Notes under the pieces: model-generated
Told to the model about the DNA's origin: nothing
Seen by the model: the letters and a program-made list of their open reading frames with translations, nothing else
The model's database searches: none
Origin: Bacillus sp. SA1-12
GTDB taxonomy: Bacteria > Bacillota > Bacilli > Bacillales > Bacillaceae
Direction: 5' to 3'
Assembly (NCBI RefSeq): GCF_000981385.1
Contig: NZ_LATZ01000018.1
Location: 1-64,000 of the forward strand
DNA: 64,000 bases
Shown here: positions 17,903 to 27,744 of the stretch, piece after piece
Position numbering within the stretch: the stretch's first letter is position 1
Layout: each line of letters begins with the position of its first letter
Translations under genes and position numbers: made by a program

Positions 17903-17933
17903 TTGACATGGAGTTAACTCAAGCATTTAATAT
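17903..17933 (+). promoter_or_regulatory. MerR-type promoter P3 for the aldo/keto reductase pair
   Basis: TTGACA (17903-17908), a 19-bp spacer starting TGGAGTTAACTCAAGC, then TAATAT (17928-17933). One arm of the dyad has a mismatch (CTCA for CTCC) compared with P2. The first gene starts about 105 nt downstream. Confidence 0.7.
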
Positions 17934-18038
17934 GTTTCCCAGGAGGTGGATTTAAGGAATTTCATTCAAGTAGTGGTGAAATAAAATGAGATTTTTTAGG
18001 ACCGACAAATAATCTAAAAGAAAGATAGAGGTGTGAAG

Positions 18039-19019
18039 ATGGAATATACAAAACTCGGTAATAGTGGTTTAGATGTATCTAGAATTTGTCTTGGGTGTAT
18101 GGGATTTGGTGATGCTAAGAAATGGGTTCTACCTTGGGTACTTGATGAGGAAAATTCACGTCCAATTATAAAAAAAGCTCTAGAGTTAGGTATTAATTTC
18201 TTCGATACGGCAAATGTATATTCTCTTGGAGCAAGCGAGGAAATTCTAGGACGAGCTTTAAAAGATTATGCTAATCGTGACGAAATTGTACTAGCGACTA
18301 AGGTTTATAATCCCATGCAAGAAGGTCCAAATTGTGCGGGTCTTTCCCGCAAAGCCATCATGAGTGAAATTGATAAGAGCCTTAACCGACTTGGAACGGA
18401 TTATGTAGACCTTTATATCATCCACCGCTGGGATTACAATACACCTATTGAAGAAACAATGGAAGCGTTACATGATGTTGTGAAGGCGGGAAAAGCAAGA
18501 TACATAGGTGCTTCCGCAATGTATGCATGGCAATTCCAAAAGGCATTACATGTAGCAGAGAAAAACGGTTGGGCGAAGTTTGTTTCCATGCAGAACCATC
18601 TCAATCTAATTTACCGTGAAGAAGAACGAGAAATGTTACCCCTTTGCATCGAGGAAAAAATTGGGGTGACTCCTTACAGTCCCCTTGCATCAGGAAGATT
18701 AACAAGAGACTCGTCGGAAACAACACATCGTTTTGTAACAGATCAGTTTCAAAAAATTAAATATGATGCAACAGCAGATAAAGATCAGTTAGTAATAAAA
18801 CGAGTTGCCGAAATTGCAGAAAAAAACGGAGTTTCTCGTGTCCAAATTGCTCTAGCCTGGTTGCTACAAAAGAATCCAGTAACAGCTCCTATTATCGGCG
18901 CAACAAAAATAACTCATCTCGAAGAGGCTGTAGCTGCTCTTTCAGTTAGACTAACGCCAGAAGAAGTTACTTTTCTGGAGGATCCTTATGTACCACATCC
19001 AATAGTTGGACATCATTAA
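18039..19019 (+). CDS. Aldo/keto reductase (YghZ/GSP69-like)
   Basis: This 326-residue aldo/keto reductase shows LGLGCMGFGD-type opening residues (ICLGCMGFGDA), DTANVYSLGASEEILG with the catalytic Asp and Tyr, VLATKVY (Lys), YIIHRWD (His) and a C-terminal cofactor region PIIGATKITHLEEAV. The ATG at 18039 has AGAGGTG at a normal distance, whereas the GTG at 18033 is too close to it. It is expressed from P3 and is followed by a second reductase after 60 nt. An aldehyde-detoxifying role fits the context but is inferred. Confidence 0.9.
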   Translation: MEYTKLGNSGLDVSRICLGCMGFGDAKKWVLPWVLDEENSRPIIKKALELGINFFDTANVYSLGASEEILGRALKDYANRDEIVLATKVYNPMQEGPNCAGLSRKAIMSEIDKSLNRLGTDYVDLYIIHRWDYNTPIEETMEALHDVVKAGKARYIGASAMYAWQFQKALHVAEKNGWAKFVSMQNHLNLIYREEEREMLPLCIEEKIGVTPYSPLASGRLTRDSSETTHRFVTDQFQKIKYDATADKDQLVIKRVAEIAEKNGVSRVQIALAWLLQKNPVTAPIIGATKITHLEEAVAALSVRLTPEEVTFLEDPYVPHPIVGHH

Positions 19020-19070
19020 GTTTTTGGCTCAAGAAAAAGAGGAATAAAATTGGAACCCTTATGGGTCTAG

Positions 19071-19934
<864 letters not shown>

Positions 19935-20006
19935 AATTGTTACACAAATTGTTTTAGTATTTTCAAACTGAGGTTTATCATAGTGAGTCTACTAACACAA
20001 GTAAGG

Positions 20007-20039
20007 TGCTTTGCTTCAATCATGAAGCAAAGCATTTTT
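20007..20039 (+). terminator. Rho-independent terminator
   Basis: A perfect 12-bp stem (TGCTTTGCTTCA / TGAAGCAAAGCA) with a 4-nt loop is followed by TTTTT. It closes the aldo/keto reductase pair. Confidence 0.9.
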
Positions 20040-20159
20040 CTTTAACTAACCGAGATATGGTATCAAGGTTAGATTATGAATTAGTTTATTTGAGTTGTTC
20101 CTTCAACTTTAAATTCTAACAAAACATTAATATTGCAAGTAGGATAAGGAGAAATAACA

Positions 20160-21272
20160 ATGACTGATAAAAACGAGTCCATTAGAGAAGTAAACAGTAC
20201 TGCTATAGTTGTCGGTGCGTCTCTTTCTGGACTAATGACAGCGATTGCTCTATCACAAGCTGGAATCAATGTTACCATTTTAGAGAGAGCTGGAGAGGAA
20301 CGACGTAGTGGAGCTGGGCTTCAAGTTGACAACGGAGAAACTGATCGAACGAAAACAGCGAAATTCTTGAGAAAACTTGCTTCAGGTGGAATGAAATCTG
20401 CTGAGGCTTGGACATCTATTGAGTTTCGATTACGCAAAGAAGCAAAAGCTGATCCTAAAATTGACTTACGTTACGATACTCGCATTCAAACAGTTAATCA
20501 GGATAAGGACTCAGCTTGGGTAATAACGGATAAGGGGGAGATCTTCCATGGGGATATTTTGATTGGTGCCGATGGTCACCGTATCATTGTGCGTCGTCAT
20601 GTTGTACCGCACAAACCAAACGCAACTTTTGCGGGATACTTAATATGGGTTGTTATTGTAGATGAGAAAGACATATCTAAAGAGCATCGACCTAGCCTTT
20701 ATGCTCCAAGGTTTGTTATGCCAGATGGTGTCGGTGACTTTTTACTCGGATCTATAGTTGGTGCAGAGGACGGTTCCTACGAATTAGGAAATCGACGGCT
20801 AGGATGGGCTTGGTACGATAATACTCGCAACAATTTGTTACGTCGTCTAGGATGTGTAGAAGGAACCGTTGTTCGACATTCGCTTAATGGACCTGACATT
20901 CTAGAACAGACACGGATTGAACTAGCAGAGCAAGCTACTGTTAGATGGGATCAACCATGGTTAGCAGCTATTCTTCATAGCATTCAAACACGTAACCTTA
21001 CAGGTATACCCATAGCCGAATATGTTCCTGACAGCCTTGTAAGAGGCCGTATAGCATTGGTTGGAGATGCTGCACATGTACTTACACCACTAACCGCAAA
21101 AGGATTTAATTCTTCATTAGAAGATGCTGCTACCTTAGCCGAATGTGTTGCAAAGGCAATAGAAGGAACTACAGTTTCTGACGCTCTTTTGGAATATGAA
21201 TCTCTGCGTTTAAAAATAGTACGTCAAATCGTGCAATCAGGACAATCCTTCACTCGCTCTTTTGGTCGGTAA
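20160..21272 (+). CDS. FAD-dependent monooxygenase
   Basis: This 370-residue flavoprotein belongs to the p-hydroxybenzoate hydroxylase fold. The N-terminal FAD motif is VVGASLSGLMTAIALSQAG (GxSxxG in place of GxGxxG), DILIGADGHRIIVR is the second dinucleotide motif, and LVGDAAHVLTPLTAKGFNSSLEDA binds the flavin ribityl/phosphate. Members hydroxylate aromatic or polyketide-like substrates with NAD(P)H and oxygen. The ATG follows AAGGAG. It sits alone between terminators and could act on the same toxic compounds as the neighbouring reductases. The substrate is not known. Confidence 0.87.
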   Translation: MTDKNESIREVNSTAIVVGASLSGLMTAIALSQAGINVTILERAGEERRSGAGLQVDNGETDRTKTAKFLRKLASGGMKSAEAWTSIEFRLRKEAKADPKIDLRYDTRIQTVNQDKDSAWVITDKGEIFHGDILIGADGHRIIVRRHVVPHKPNATFAGYLIWVVIVDEKDISKEHRPSLYAPRFVMPDGVGDFLLGSIVGAEDGSYELGNRRLGWAWYDNTRNNLLRRLGCVEGTVVRHSLNGPDILEQTRIELAEQATVRWDQPWLAAILHSIQTRNLTGIPIAEYVPDSLVRGRIALVGDAAHVLTPLTAKGFNSSLEDAATLAECVAKAIEGTTVSDALLEYESLRLKIVRQIVQSGQSFTRSFGR

Positions 21273-21662
21273 TGAAAATTTGTAGCAGCAGTTTCATATG
21301 GTGGTGCCAATACAGTCAAACAACTGGTAAAAAATAGCATATTGCATTCTAGGATTTTAAAACTAGTATTCAAAAAGATGATTTTCCCAAATAGAAAATC
21401 ATCTTTTTATAATGTTATGAAAATATCAACTTAAACTAACCTTCATCAGTTAGTTGAAGAAGAAAAGCATATTGCAGCATCCTAAGTGAGATTGACATTG
21501 AGTTAAAAAAATGAAAACTAAAAGAAGCTTACACACAATAGCTTCTTTTTTTGAAAGATAACATTCTTGCTAAACAAATCGTTGTTTATGCATCCTTACT
21601 CCCCTAAATGACTCTCCAAAGAAAAGCGGTGTTTACTAAGGACTTGAACAAAACCAGCAAAG
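21273..21662. other. Gene-free stretch with two hairpins
   Basis: Apart from the terminator at 21372-21408 it has a second hairpin, AGAAGCT (21523-21529) with AGCTTCT (21540-21546), followed by a T-run. An ACTTAAACTAACC block near 21430 resembles the end of the dispersed repeat in reverse orientation. Confidence 0.45.
21372..21408 (+). terminator. Rho-independent terminator after the monooxygenase
   Basis: AAAAAGATGATTTTC pairs with GAAAATCATCTTTTT over a 7-nt loop. It carries A- and T-runs on both sides, so it may work in both directions. Confidence 0.85.
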
Positions 21663-22445
21663 TCAAACATCAAATTGGTCTCGCTCATTAAAAAACGTGC
21701 GATAGCCAAAATAGGTAAAGATCATGACAGTTAATGCCACACTTCCGGTTATTCCTAATAAAACAGCTATCTGATATTCAATTGCAATTAATGGGCTTAT
21801 GCCTGCTAAGATTTGCCCTGTCATCATGCCTGGTAAAAACACAATCCCCATTCCTACCAAACTATTAATGGACGGCAAGATAGCTGAATCAAAAGCTGAA
21901 TTGACGACTGATTTCGTTGCCGCTTCTGGTGTTGCCCCAAGCATAAGAGCACCTTCAATAAGCTGTTTTTCCCTTTGAATCCCTTCAATTAAATTCTTTA
22001 CCCCCAATGTAATGCCGGTCATTGAGTTCCCGATAATCATTCCTGCAATTGGAATGAGATATTGCGGTTCATACCATGGCTGAAAATGAATCACGACAAA
22101 ATTAAAGTAAAGCAGCGTGACAATTGAACCTGCTGCCATCGAGATCGCAATGATCTGCTTTAGCTTCCTGCTTAACGGAATCGCCACTTGCTTGTATGTA
22201 TTGTAAACAGCAAACCATAACATTAAGATGATAATAAGCAAAATAGGGAATGGATTTGGCTGTTCAATAATGTATGTTAAGATATAGCCTACTAAAATCA
22301 ATTGGATGGTCATTCTGGCTGTCGAAACGATAATTTGTTTTTCCCGTTTTAATCCCCGCCATTTTACAAAAACGATTAATAAGAGAATAAATAAATACCC
22401 GGCAACCAACCGCCAAAATTCGATATCCTTTATGACATTACTCAT
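21663..22445 (-). CDS. fetB: FetB-like ABC exporter permease (UPF0014)
   Basis: This 260-residue integral membrane protein has about six or seven spans and the FetB/YbbM signature region: IAGMIIGNSMTGITLGVKNLIEGI followed by LGATPEAATKSVVNSAFDSAILPSINSLVGMGIVFLPGMMTGQILAG. In Escherichia coli FetAB has been linked to iron export and oxidative stress tolerance. The gene overlaps its ATPase partner by 8 nt, as expected for translational coupling. The symbol is by similarity of family and context only. Confidence 0.82.
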   Translation of the reverse strand: MSNVIKDIEFWRLVAGYLFILLLIVFVKWRGLKREKQIIVSTARMTIQLILVGYILTYIIEQPNPFPILLIIILMLWFAVYNTYKQVAIPLSRKLKQIIAISMAAGSIVTLLYFNFVVIHFQPWYEPQYLIPIAGMIIGNSMTGITLGVKNLIEGIQREKQLIEGALMLGATPEAATKSVVNSAFDSAILPSINSLVGMGIVFLPGMMTGQILAGISPLIAIEYQIAVLLGITGSVALTVMIFTYFGYRTFFNERDQFDV

Positions 22446-23070
22446 TTTTTTCCCCTGCTCTTTTCTCTAGTTTGATCATATTCTCACCATATTTGGCAGC
22501 AAGCCTCTGAGAATGTGTAATCATAATCACAGTTTTTCCTTTTTCTTTTATCTCACTGATAAAACGATCCATCACAAGCTCCTCTGTTTCGGCATCAAGC
22601 GCTGAGGTTGGTTCATCAAGTAAATAGACTTCAGGGTCCATAAGCAAGACTCTTGCTAAAGCAAGCCGCTGTTTTTCCCCTCCAGAAAGCCTTTCAGCCT
22701 CCTCATCTAATTTCTTATGTAAATTCACAAGCTCTAAGGAATGTTTAAGCTCATCATCTCCTTTAAGCTTCTTTTCAGAAAAAACCAGCCCTTTGTTTAG
22801 ATTTTCACGAATGGTCCCTGGAAAAATCGTCGGATGCTGGGAGAGCATTACTGCTTTCCTCCTGTGTTGAACCGGGTCGATGTCCTCTACATTCTGACCT
22901 TGAAAAAAAATGTCACCTTGGTCAGGTGATAGCATAAGATTTAGCATTTTTAAGAAGGTGGATTTTCCTGCCCCGCTTTCCCCAACTAAACATGTAACTT
23001 TTTTTGCAGGGATTTCCGCCTTGCTTATTTGCAAAATATTTTTATAGCTTAGGTCTTTCACAACAAACAT
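22438..23070 (-). CDS. fetA: FetA-like ABC transporter ATP-binding protein
   Basis: This 210-residue ATPase has Walker A GESGAGKST (residues 32-40), the Q-loop in VMLSQHPTIFPG, the signature LSGGEKQRLALARVLL, Walker B VYLLDEPTSALD and the H-loop ITHSQ. It energises the FetB-like permease encoded immediately downstream. The pair stands alone between the OpuA operon and the monooxygenase gene. The transported substrate is assumed to be iron from the family, not shown here. Confidence 0.85.
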   Translation of the reverse strand: MFVVKDLSYKNILQISKAEIPAKKVTCLVGESGAGKSTFLKMLNLMLSPDQGDIFFQGQNVEDIDPVQHRRKAVMLSQHPTIFPGTIRENLNKGLVFSEKKLKGDDELKHSLELVNLHKKLDEEAERLSGGEKQRLALARVLLMDPEVYLLDEPTSALDAETEELVMDRFISEIKEKGKTVIMITHSQRLAAKYGENMIKLEKRAGEKNE

Positions 23071-23147
23071 ATGTTTCTCTCCTTATATTAGTCTATATTT
23101 ATATTGCTTCATCGCAGTTTTTTTGTAAATAAAAACACTTTAAAACA

Positions 23148-23187
23148 AAAAAATACCCGCGTCTTTACTCATTACGCAGGTATTTTT
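23148..23187 (-). terminator. Terminator of the opuA operon
   Basis: AAATACCCGCGT (23151-23162) pairs with ACGCAGGTATTT (23174-23185) with one mismatch. On the minus strand it is followed by a T-run just past the opuAC stop. Confidence 0.8.
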
Positions 23188-23197
23188 CGTCTTTCTC

Positions 23198-24085
23198 TTA
23201 TTCTTTTAAGTCTTCAATCGAATCAATTTTCATGTACTTTGGTACAACCAAGCCTGTTTTAGCACCTTCCAGATTTGCACCTAAGTCTTCAAATTGGCCT
23301 TCGTATTTTTTAGATTGGTCAGCATGTGTTAGCGGCAGCCAGCCAGCTATATGTGCATCAATACTGCCATCAGCAACACCAGCCCACATTGGGCCAGCTT
23401 CTACCTGGCTGATGGTTACTTTATAGCCTAAGTCGGTAAGGACCTTTGAAATGACATTTGTACTGGCAATTTCACTATCCCATGCCACATACCCTAATTT
23501 TACCGCTTCGCCATTACCTGGCTTCGCATCTCTTGTCCATTCCGCCACTTTGTCAGCATGATCCTCTACCCATGCTGCAGCTGCTTCTTCTGGTGATGTT
23601 CCATCTTGAATCGCGCTCATCACAATCCCCATATCATCTGGAGTCCAATGAAATTGATCCAATACCTTATGGACACCTGGAAGATCTTCAGCTAAGCCAT
23701 TACGAGCGATTGAGTGAATATCTTCCGCTTCACCATATGCACCTTTTGGATCCTCTAAATATTTCAAATCGAATTTCGAAAACATCCAGTGTGGCGTCCA
23801 GCCGGTGATGATAATTGGCTCTTCATCATCATACGCTTTTTTTAGGGCAGCGGTCATTGCTGCACCTGATCCCTCAATAAGCTCCCAATCTGATAGCTCA
23901 TATTTCTCAATGGCAGCGGATGTTGCTTTCATGATCCCTGCACCTGGGTCAATACCTGTGATTTTATAATCGACCGCTTCTCCAACAGATGCGTTTTCCC
24001 CAGAGTTCGCCTCGCCGCTGCTGCATGCAGCAAGTCCGAACGTTAATCCTAATGCTAATGTTAGCTTTGATAGTTTCATAAACAT
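23198..24085 (-). CDS. opuAC: Glycine betaine ABC transporter substrate-binding lipoprotein
   Basis: This 295-residue extracellular binding protein has a lipoprotein signal ending in the lipobox LAAC (Cys21). The ligand domain has the OpuAC/ProX pattern: ITGIDPGAGIMKAT, PIIITGWTPHWMFSKFDLKYLEDP and VAWDSEIASTNV with the Trp residues that cage quaternary ammonium ligands. The second half repeats the first fold (YKVTISQVEAGPMWAGVADGSIDAHIAGWLP). The start ATG overlaps the opuAB stop by one base. It captures glycine betaine for osmoprotection. Confidence 0.9.
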   Translation of the reverse strand: MFMKLSKLTLALGLTFGLAACSSGEANSGENASVGEAVDYKITGIDPGAGIMKATSAAIEKYELSDWELIEGSGAAMTAALKKAYDDEEPIIITGWTPHWMFSKFDLKYLEDPKGAYGEAEDIHSIARNGLAEDLPGVHKVLDQFHWTPDDMGIVMSAIQDGTSPEEAAAAWVEDHADKVAEWTRDAKPGNGEAVKLGYVAWDSEIASTNVISKVLTDLGYKVTISQVEAGPMWAGVADGSIDAHIAGWLPLTHADQSKKYEGQFEDLGANLEGAKTGLVVPKYMKIDSIEDLKE

Positions 24086-24933
24086 TAAACTGTTCCCCTT
24101 TTTTTCGATTTTCCGATATTTTGGGTCATCCGGTCTAAGATAATCGCAATAATTACGATTGCTAAACCAGCCTCAAACCCCGTTCCTGTTTGCAGTTGTG
24201 TGACTGCACGATAAACATCCGCTCCCAAGCCAGGTGCACCGACCATTGAGGCAATAACAACCATCGATAGGGCAAGCATGATGCTTTGATTAATCCCGGC
24301 CATGATTGTCGGCATAGCCAATGGTAATTGAACCTTAAGTAATTTTTGCCCTGTCGTTGAACCAAATGCTTGTGTTGCTTCAATTAAATCCTCTGGTACC
24401 TGCTTAACCCCTAAAATGGTTAAACGGATCGTTGGCGGCATGGCAAAAATAACAGAGGCAACCACCCCTGGAACCACACCGATATTGAAGAAAAAGATTG
24501 CTGGTAATAAATAAACAAATGCAGGCATTGTTTGCATAAAGTCAAGAATTGGCGTAACAATCTTTCCAACTGTTTCACTTTGAGATGCCCAAATTCCTAT
24601 CGGTATACCCAGAATTATAGAAATACCGACCGACGTAATAACGAGAGCAATCGTATCAATCATGTTTTCCCAGTATCCTAAATTATCAATTAATAGCAAC
24701 CCGATCAATGTAAATAAAGCAATTCGCCAATTACACACCTTCCAGGCTAGTAAACTAACCAAAATGATGATGATAAGTGCTGGAATAAATCCTAAACCTG
24801 CTACAATTCCTTCGACAAAACCTTCCAAGCCATCTGCAATTCCTTCAAAGAATGGTTCAAATTGATCAACAAGAAATTCAATAAATAAATCAATCCAGTT
24901 AGCTATCGGTAATTTCGGGAAGAATTCTTGCAT
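24085..24933 (-). CDS. opuAB: Glycine betaine ABC transporter permease
   Basis: This 282-residue membrane protein has about six spans after an N-terminal amphipathic segment (LVDQFEPFFEGIADGLEGFVEGIVAGLG). The permease-ATPase coupling motif is EATQAFGSTTGQKLLKVQLPLAMPTIMAGI. The order ATPase, permease, binding protein and the one-base gap or overlap between genes match the OpuA system. Confidence 0.92.
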   Translation of the reverse strand: MQEFFPKLPIANWIDLFIEFLVDQFEPFFEGIADGLEGFVEGIVAGLGFIPALIIIILVSLLAWKVCNWRIALFTLIGLLLIDNLGYWENMIDTIALVITSVGISIILGIPIGIWASQSETVGKIVTPILDFMQTMPAFVYLLPAIFFFNIGVVPGVVASVIFAMPPTIRLTILGVKQVPEDLIEATQAFGSTTGQKLLKVQLPLAMPTIMAGINQSIMLALSMVVIASMVGAPGLGADVYRAVTQLQTGTGFEAGLAIVIIAIILDRMTQNIGKSKKRGTV

Positions 24934-24934
24934 C

Positions 24935-26188
24935 TTAAAGCACCTCCCTTTCGTCAGTTACAGGGAGCTCCTGAGGCATGGTTCCATTTATATAGGCATC
25001 ATTCCCAGCCAATGCTCCAATGACAGCCCCTCGAATGACAATTCCTTTTAATCGATTTTCTTGATCAACGACAGCAACAGGGATCTCTGCTGTTGAAACA
25101 TCATCAAAAAGATCTGTTAATAATGTATCCTGCTGTACGGTTGTTAGATCCTTTTTCATCACTTCTGCCAGGGAAAGATTCTTTTCCATCGCCTTTTTTG
25201 CTTCGGCTGCAGTGATGGCCCCTAACAATTTCTTTTGCTTATCTACAAGATAAACCGTTGATATCCCGTTATCCTTCATTACTCTAAGCGCTACCCTCGC
25301 CCCTTTTTCAACCTGGACCGTTTCAGCACGCTTCATGACATGGCCTGCCGTTAACACTTTTGATAAATCAACATCCTCCACAAACCGTTCAACATAGTCA
25401 TTGGATGGATTCATCAAAATTTCTTCCGGCGTACCAATTTGTACGATATTTCCATCCTTCATTAAGGCAATTCGATCTCCGATGCGCAATGCCTCATCAA
25501 GATCATGTGTGATAAATATGATGGTTTTTTCCATTGTTGTTTGCAGATCTAATAATTCATCCTGCATATCCTTTCTTATAAGCGGATCAAGAGCACTAAA
25601 CGCTTCATCCATTAATAGAATATCAGGATCATTTGCTAACGCTCGAGCCAGACCAACCCTCTGCTGCATTCCTCCGCTAAGCTGACTTGGCAATTGATTC
25701 TCATATCCTTCAAGTCCAACCAGTTTAAGGGCATCCAACGCTTTCTGCTTACGGCTTTCTTTATCGATCCCTTGAATTTCTAATCCGTATTCCGTATTAG
25801 CGAGAACAGTGCGATGAGGAAAAAGAGCAAACCGTTGGAAAACCATGCTTAGTTTTTTTCTCCGCACATTTCTTAGCTCTTCCTTGTTCATTGCTACGAT
25901 ATCCTCACCGTCAATGAAGACTTGACCGCTTGTTGGGTCAATCAATCGATTAAACATCCGAACAAGAGTAGATTTACCGCTCCCAGAAAGGCCCATGATC
26001 ACGAAGATTTCTCCGGGATACACTTCAAAGTTAGCCCGATTAACCCCTACTGTTGAGCCTGTTTCTTTCAATATTTCTTGCTTTGTTTTACCTAGTTTGA
26101 GCAGCTGTGCCGCCTTTTTGGTGTTTTTGCCAAAAATTTTCGACACATCCCGAATGGCTATTTTAACCGTTCTATCTTTCCTATTCAT
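24935..26188 (-). CDS. opuAA: Glycine betaine ABC transporter ATP-binding protein with CBS domains
   Basis: This 417-residue protein has Walker A GLSGSGKST, the signature LSGGMQQRVGLARALA, Walker B ILLMDEAFSALDP and ITHDLDEALR. Its C-terminal 130 residues hold two CBS motifs (ISTVYLVDKQKKLLGAI and IPVAVVDQENRLKGIV), which in OpuA-type transporters sense ionic strength and gate activity. The start is the ATG at 26188, 7 nt after AGAGGTG. The frame is open 28 codons further upstream but has no ribosome site there. It is the first gene of the operon. Confidence 0.93.
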   Translation of the reverse strand: MNRKDRTVKIAIRDVSKIFGKNTKKAAQLLKLGKTKQEILKETGSTVGVNRANFEVYPGEIFVIMGLSGSGKSTLVRMFNRLIDPTSGQVFIDGEDIVAMNKEELRNVRRKKLSMVFQRFALFPHRTVLANTEYGLEIQGIDKESRKQKALDALKLVGLEGYENQLPSQLSGGMQQRVGLARALANDPDILLMDEAFSALDPLIRKDMQDELLDLQTTMEKTIIFITHDLDEALRIGDRIALMKDGNIVQIGTPEEILMNPSNDYVERFVEDVDLSKVLTAGHVMKRAETVQVEKGARVALRVMKDNGISTVYLVDKQKKLLGAITAAEAKKAMEKNLSLAEVMKKDLTTVQQDTLLTDLFDDVSTAEIPVAVVDQENRLKGIVIRGAVIGALAGNDAYINGTMPQELPVTDEREVL

Positions 26189-26284
26189 TTTTTCACCTCT
26201 ATTAAACTCATTACATACGCGACTTTCAGTAAAAATGGATCCTTCCTTTCTATGATTTATTGTCACGAACACTCTGCCTTATTA

Positions 26285-26313
26285 ATTATAGAAATAGTCC
26301 AATATGATTACAA
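26285..26313 (-). promoter_or_regulatory. opuA promoter
   Basis: On the minus strand TTGTAA (26313-26308) is followed after 17 bp by the perfect -10 TATAAT (26290-26285), about 100 nt upstream of opuAA. Confidence 0.7.
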
Positions 26314-26432
26314 AGCGCAAATAAGCTCAAATACCTTCGTAAACTATGTACAGAAAAAACTGTACGTACTTTATAAACTGTATTCTTAAAATTCCTCCAT
26401 ATTCCTTTTTATTCATCTTCTTTACTTTCAAA

Positions 26433-26460
26433 TTGGAAATAGGTACTCTGTATATATAAC
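26433..26460 (+). promoter_or_regulatory. Candidate promoter of the GbsR-like gene
   Basis: TTGGAA (26433-26438), a 16-bp spacer, then TATAAC (26455-26460), about 22 nt before the start codon. It points away from the opuA promoter. Confidence 0.5.
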
Positions 26461-26482
26461 TGCTTATAGGATGTGAAAGGTC

Positions 26483-27031
26483 TTGCAAGGTAAAGACGAA
26501 CTTGAGAAAGCTCGTGAACGTGTAATAGAAGCAATTTCTCAAAATATGAATTTATACGGTGTGACACCGTCAGTAGGTCGATTATGGGGGTTGCTTTATT
26601 TTCAAAATCAACCGATGACCTTAGATGAGATGAAAATTGAATTAGGTATGAGCAAAACAAGTATGAGCACATCCGTGCGATCGCTGATGGATTTGCATAT
26701 GGTGGACAAGGTTTGGAAGAAGGGAAATCGAAAGGATTTATATGTAGCTGAAGAAGATTGGTATCAGACCTTTATTGATTTTTTTACGATCAAATGGCGC
26801 AATGGTGTGACCATTAATGTAACGGCTATTGAGAAATCGCTGCGTGATCTGCATCTCCTCCTTGAAAATCCTGATCTTTCAGAAGAAATCGTTCATGAAA
26901 TAAATCTTGATATAAAAAAGCTTCATGAAGCATTGGAATACTATGATTGGTTAAATCGCTTAGTTGACAGCTTCGAAACACATGACATTTTTCAATTTAT
27001 CCCGAAAAAACCGCTGGATCGCCAAAAATAA
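26483..27031 (+). CDS. GbsR/OpcR-type MarR-like regulator
   Basis: This 182-residue protein has the GbsR layout: ARERVIEAISQNMNLYGVTPSVGRLWGLLYF, a helix-turn-helix in MTLDEMKIELGMSKTSMSTSVRSLMDLHMV, and a C-terminal helical part containing EYYDWLNRLVDSFETHDIFQFIP. GbsR-type proteins bind choline or glycine betaine and repress uptake or synthesis of osmoprotectants. Divergent placement 294 nt from opuAA makes the opuA operon its likely target. The TTG at 26483 follows GAAAGG closely; no better start is seen. Confidence 0.85.
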   Translation: MQGKDELEKARERVIEAISQNMNLYGVTPSVGRLWGLLYFQNQPMTLDEMKIELGMSKTSMSTSVRSLMDLHMVDKVWKKGNRKDLYVAEEDWYQTFIDFFTIKWRNGVTINVTAIEKSLRDLHLLLENPDLSEEIVHEINLDIKKLHEALEYYDWLNRLVDSFETHDIFQFIPKKPLDRQK

Positions 27032-27052
27032 CGCTGCGATCCAGCGGTTTTT
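27005..27052 (+). terminator. Terminator overlapping the end of the GbsR-like gene
   Basis: AAAAACCGCTGGATCGC pairs with GCGATCCAGCGGTTTTT, a 17-bp perfect stem with a 13-nt loop. The left arm lies inside the last codons of the gene, and the T-run closes it. Confidence 0.9.
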
Positions 27053-27249
27053 CATATTGTCTCAATTACCGCTTTACCGCTTGATCTTGCAATCGCGGAA
27101 TCATTATCATTAAATCTATCTTTTTTTAATATCAAAAATCTCACATTGCAAATCTGATAAAATTTGATTCATTCAGACAAATAAAACTCTTTTCAAATCA
27201 TCTAAAAAGGTTTATGATAAATCTATTCCACGGCAAAGGGGTGACAACA

Positions 27250-27591
27250 TTGAAACTTCGCTTGCTGGTTAAATCAATGATGATGCTATTGTTAGTGATT
27301 GTTGGGTTTCATTTCGTTTCAATGTCGCACTTACAGCAGCCAGTCCATCATGGTAAAGTGCTAGCCGTTGAAGATGATGCATCATCAGAAATTATGAATC
27401 TACAAGAAGATGGCCAAAAGCATGGGTTTTTTGCTTACAGCATTCTAGTAAAGGATTCATTGATCTTAGTCGTTGCCATGATTTTCTTATGCACTGCTTC
27501 AACTAAGGCGCGGCGAAAATTAAAACAGTTCCTTTACTCGGTATATTACCAATCATCCTACTTTTCTAAAAATCATTTATTCACAACCTAA
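27250..27591 (+). CDS. Small membrane protein of unknown function
   Basis: The TTG at 27250 has GGGGTG 6 nt upstream and gives a 113-residue protein. It has one hydrophobic segment near the start (SMMMLLLVIVGFHFVSM), a polar middle (LAVEDDASSEIMNLQEDGQKHG) and a second span (ILVKDSLILVVAMIFLCT), then a basic C-terminus. An earlier ATG at 27214 lacks a ribosome site. I do not recognise the family. A second tiny membrane protein gene follows 23 nt later, so the two probably form an operon. Confidence 0.6.
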   Translation: MKLRLLVKSMMMLLLVIVGFHFVSMSHLQQPVHHGKVLAVEDDASSEIMNLQEDGQKHGFFAYSILVKDSLILVVAMIFLCTASTKARRKLKQFLYSVYYQSSYFSKNHLFTT

Positions 27592-27614
27592 AATGATTTT
27601 ATAGGAGGTAATAA

Positions 27615-27734
27615 ATGATGTTTTGGTTAAGATTGATTCCAGTTGTCTTTTTTTCAATCACTGCACTTAGTCTATTTACGTACCAAGGAATAGAGTTCAT
27701 ACATGCATTTTCAGATTTCTTCCAAAAGAAATAA
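27615..27734 (+). CDS. 39-residue single-span membrane peptide
   Basis: It begins MMFWLRLIPVVFFSITALSL and ends in FSDFFQKK. AGGAGG lies 6 nt before the ATG, an ideal ribosome site for so short a gene. One hydrophobic helix with a basic end suggests a membrane micropeptide. It is followed directly by a strong terminator, so it closes the unit begun at 27250. The function is unknown. Confidence 0.65.
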   Translation: MMFWLRLIPVVFFSITALSLFTYQGIEFIHAFSDFFQKK

Positions 27735-27744
27735 ACAAAGAACA

